64,000 nt of DNA from assembly GCA_027306605.1 (NCBI GenBank), contig DAHUZK010000008.1, forward strand, positions 1 through 64,000, written 5' to 3'. Shown in pieces: positions 62,343 through 64,000 of the stretch. The notes under the pieces were generated by a model. That model did no database searches and was not told the DNA's origin. It saw nothing but the letters and a program-made list of their open reading frames with translations. This stretch comes from Acidimicrobiaceae bacterium. Lineage in GTDB: Bacteria > Actinomycetota > Acidimicrobiia > Acidimicrobiales > RAAP-2. Each line of letters begins with the position of its first letter. Positions within the stretch are counted from its first letter, which is position 1. Position numbers and translations under genes: made by a program.

Positions 62343-62822
62343 GTGTCCTTCAAGGTCGGAGACAAAGTCGTCTATCCCCACCACGGGGCTGCCGTCATCG
62401 AGAAGCGTGAGACCAAGGTCGCCTTCGGCGAGAAGCGGGAGTACCTGGTCCTGCGCCTGGCCTACGGCGACCTGATCCTGAACGTCCCGGCCGACAACAC
62501 CGAGGGCGTCGGCCTGCGTGAGGTCATCAACGACGAGGAGGTGGAAGAGGTCTTCGCCGTGCTGCGCAAGAAGGAGGCGCGCATGCCGACCAACTGGTCC
62601 CGCCGTTACAAGAACCACTCCGAGAAGCTCCGATCGGGCGACATCTACCAGGTGGCCGAAGTCGTCCGGAACCTCTCCATCCGCGACAAGGACAAGGGTC
62701 TGTCGGCGGGGGAGAAGCGGATGCTGCAGCGGGCCCGTCAGATCCTGGTCTCCGAGCTGACCTTCGCCCTCAACGTGGACGAGGAGACGGCCGAAGAGCG
62801 TCTGAACGACGCGCTGACCTGA
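62343..62822 (+). CDS. carD: CarD-family RNA polymerase-binding regulator
   Basis: The 159-residue protein (GTG start) has the RNA polymerase interaction domain ([20 protein letters not shown]) and the DNA-binding helical domain ([40 protein letters not shown]). The conserved Trp that wedges into the promoter bubble is in place. CarD stabilises the open complex at many promoters, especially rRNA. ispD and ispF follow on the same strand, as in mycobacteria. Confidence 0.94.
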   Translation: MSFKVGDKVVYPHHGAAVIEKRETKVAFGEKREYLVLRLAYGDLILNVPADNTEGVGLREVINDEEVEEVFAVLRKKEARMPTNWSRRYKNHSEKLRSGDIYQVAEVVRNLSIRDKDKGLSAGEKRMLQRARQILVSELTFALNVDEETAEERLNDALT

Positions 62823-62848
62823 GCGGCCGATCCGGTCGCGCCGGGCCC

Positions 62849-63526
62849 GTGCCGAGCGTGTGGTCCATCGTGGTGGCAGGCGGTGCCGGGACGCGTTTCG
62901 GCGCCGCCAAGCAATTCGCCCGGGTCGCCGGGCGCCCGATGCTCGAATGGGCCGTCGACGCCTGTCGCGGTCGTTCCGAGGGCGTCGTCCTGGTGGTTCC
63001 GGCGGATGCCGGCCACCGCAGCGGTGAGGGGACCGATCTCCGTCACGGCGCCGACGCCGTGGTGCCGGGAGGGTCCACGCGGGCCGACTCGGTCCGCTGC
63101 GGTCTCGCTGCCGTGCCCGCCGCGGCCGAGGTCGTCGTCGTCCACGACGCCGCTCGCCCCCTGGCCTCGCCCGCGCTGTTGGCGGCGGTCGTGGCTGCGG
63201 TCGGTCGGGACGGGGTGGACGGAGCCGTGCCCGGGCTGCCCGTGAGTGACACGATCAAGGTCGTGGACGGGACGGGCCGGGTGACGCGCACGCTGGACCG
63301 CGCCACCCTGGTCGCGGTGCAGACGCCCCAGGCGTTCCGCGCGCCGCTCCTGCGCCGCGCCCACGCCGCGGCCGGGCCCGCTGGGGACGCCACCGACGAC
63401 GCCATGCTCGTCGAGGCGCTGGGCGGAACGGTGCAGGTGGTGGCCGGCGAGCCCGAGAACCTCAAGGTCACCGCGCCGGACGACCTCGCCACCGCGGAGC
63501 GCCTGCTGGCGGCCCGGGAGCGCTGA
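62849..63526 (+). CDS. ispD: 2-C-methyl-D-erythritol 4-phosphate cytidylyltransferase
   Basis: The 225-residue protein (GTG start) has VVAGGAGTRFGAAKQFARV, the CTP-binding loop, PGGSTRADSVRCGL, VVHDAARPL, and TPQAFRAPLLRRAH. It is the third step of the MEP isoprenoid route and precedes ispF by one base. The polyprenyl synthase encoded at 55967 uses the final product of this pathway. Confidence 0.92.
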   Translation: MPSVWSIVVAGGAGTRFGAAKQFARVAGRPMLEWAVDACRGRSEGVVLVVPADAGHRSGEGTDLRHGADAVVPGGSTRADSVRCGLAAVPAAAEVVVVHDAARPLASPALLAAVVAAVGRDGVDGAVPGLPVSDTIKVVDGTGRVTRTLDRATLVAVQTPQAFRAPLLRRAHAAAGPAGDATDDAMLVEALGGTVQVVAGEPENLKVTAPDDLATAERLLAARER

Positions 63527-63527
63527 C

Positions 63528-63998
63528 GTGCGCATCGGGCAGGGGGTCGACATCCACCGCTTCTCCGACGACCCGCACCGCCGTCTGGTGCTCGGCGGCG
63601 TCGAGATCGAGGGTGCGCGCGGGTTGAACGGTCACAGCGACGCCGACGCGGTGTCGCACGCGTTGGCCGACGCCGTGCTCGGCGCCGTCGCGCTGGGCGA
63701 CCTCGGTCGGCACTTCCCCGACAGCGACCCGGCCTGGGAGGGCGCCGACAGCCTGGCGCTGCTCGCCGAGGTGGTGCGCATGGCCGCCGAGCGCGGCTAC
63801 CGCTGCGTCAACGCGGACTGCACCGTTCTGGCCGACACGCCGCGCCTCGCTCCCCACACGCCCGTCATGGCCGAGCGGCTCTCCGCCGTCGTCGGCGGCC
63901 CCGTCTCGGTCAAGGCGACGCGGGCCGAGGGCATCGGCGCCTTGGGCCGGGCCGAGGGCATCGCCTGCTTCGCCGTGGTGCTGATGGAGCCGGCATGA
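63528..63998 (+). CDS. ispF: 2-C-methyl-D-erythritol 2,4-cyclodiphosphate synthase
   Basis: The 156-residue protein (GTG start) has GQGVDIHRF with the metal-binding Asp and His, LNGHSDADAVSHALADA, LGDLGRHFPDSDP and KATRAEGIGALGRAEGIA. It is complete. An ATG at 63995 overlapping its stop (ATGA) probably starts the next gene, often cysS in this neighbourhood, of which only six bases are in the window. Confidence 0.93.
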   Translation: MRIGQGVDIHRFSDDPHRRLVLGGVEIEGARGLNGHSDADAVSHALADAVLGAVALGDLGRHFPDSDPAWEGADSLALLAEVVRMAAERGYRCVNADCTVLADTPRLAPHTPVMAERLSAVVGGPVSVKATRAEGIGALGRAEGIACFAVVLMEPA

Positions 63999-64000
63999 CA

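Noticed and set aside
1-64000. tRNA, rRNA and insertion sequences
   Set aside because: I looked for the T-loop pattern, rRNA-like blocks and transposase motifs or terminal inverted repeats and found none. A covariance-model scan would be needed to exclude small RNAs.

Overview
The window is 64 kb of high-GC chromosomal DNA from an actinobacterium, most plausibly Acidimicrobiia or a close relative (inference). The evidence is frequent GTG starts, 1-4 bp coupled gene overlaps, the orders clpC-radA-disA-carD-ispD-ispF and folE-folP-folB-folK-panC-panD-nadB-nadC-coaX-lysS, a SigR/RsrA-type pair, and 42-residue [16 protein letters not shown]-type surface repeats. I saw no rRNA, tRNA, CRISPR array, insertion sequence or prophage.

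Region 1 (1-16 kb) is accessory and regulatory. It holds a membrane-anchored propeller-like gene broken by an in-frame TAA, a BNR-repeat lipoprotein, a PAS-GGDEF protein, a membrane PAS-GGDEF-EAL protein, an RCC1-repeat lipoprotein divergent from a MarR regulator, a DUF2892 protein behind a G-tract operator, a stand-alone membrane protein resembling a cyclase sensor module, an ABC-2 exporter (ATPase plus two permeases), two STAS anti-sigma-factor antagonists, and a FetAB-like ABC pair with a divergent PadR regulator.

Region 2 (16.5-25 kb) is about sulfur and oxyanions. A rhodanese/metallo-beta-lactamase fusion (persulfide dioxygenase type) is preceded by a perfect inverted repeat, TATACCCC-GT-GGGGTATA. 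The same core stands before the DUF2892 gene 7.8 kb away. A molybdate/tungstate system with a fused permease-ATPase and an HTH-Mop regulator follows, then a TauE/SafE exporter and a YeiH-type exporter divergent from a LysR regulator.

Region 3 (24-36 kb) has a CinA-like amidase, two DUF3147 membrane proteins, a secreted GH43-like protein with DNA-level tandem repeats, an MFS pump with a TetR regulator, and a peptidoglycan module on the minus strand (pgeF, murL, murD2). That module implies that glutamate is added as L-Glu and epimerised on the UDP-linked precursor. A MerR regulator is divergent from a MaoC-like hydratase across a promoter with 19-bp spacing.

Region 4 (36-42 kb) is a zinc-uptake operon ending in zur (znuA-znuC-znuB-zur), with a Zur-box-like site at its head, plus an SDR and a P450 gene.

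Region 5 (41.8-64 kb) is conserved housekeeping on the plus strand: SigR-like sigma and RsrA-like anti-sigma factors, an F420-associated zincin-like protein, a TilS-HPRT fusion, the folate/pantothenate/NAD supercluster (with a degenerate phosphatase-fold protein inserted after folP), lysS, a small secreted protein, a polyprenyl diphosphate synthase on the opposite strand, clpC, radA, disA, carD, ispD and ispF. The window ends just as the next gene begins.
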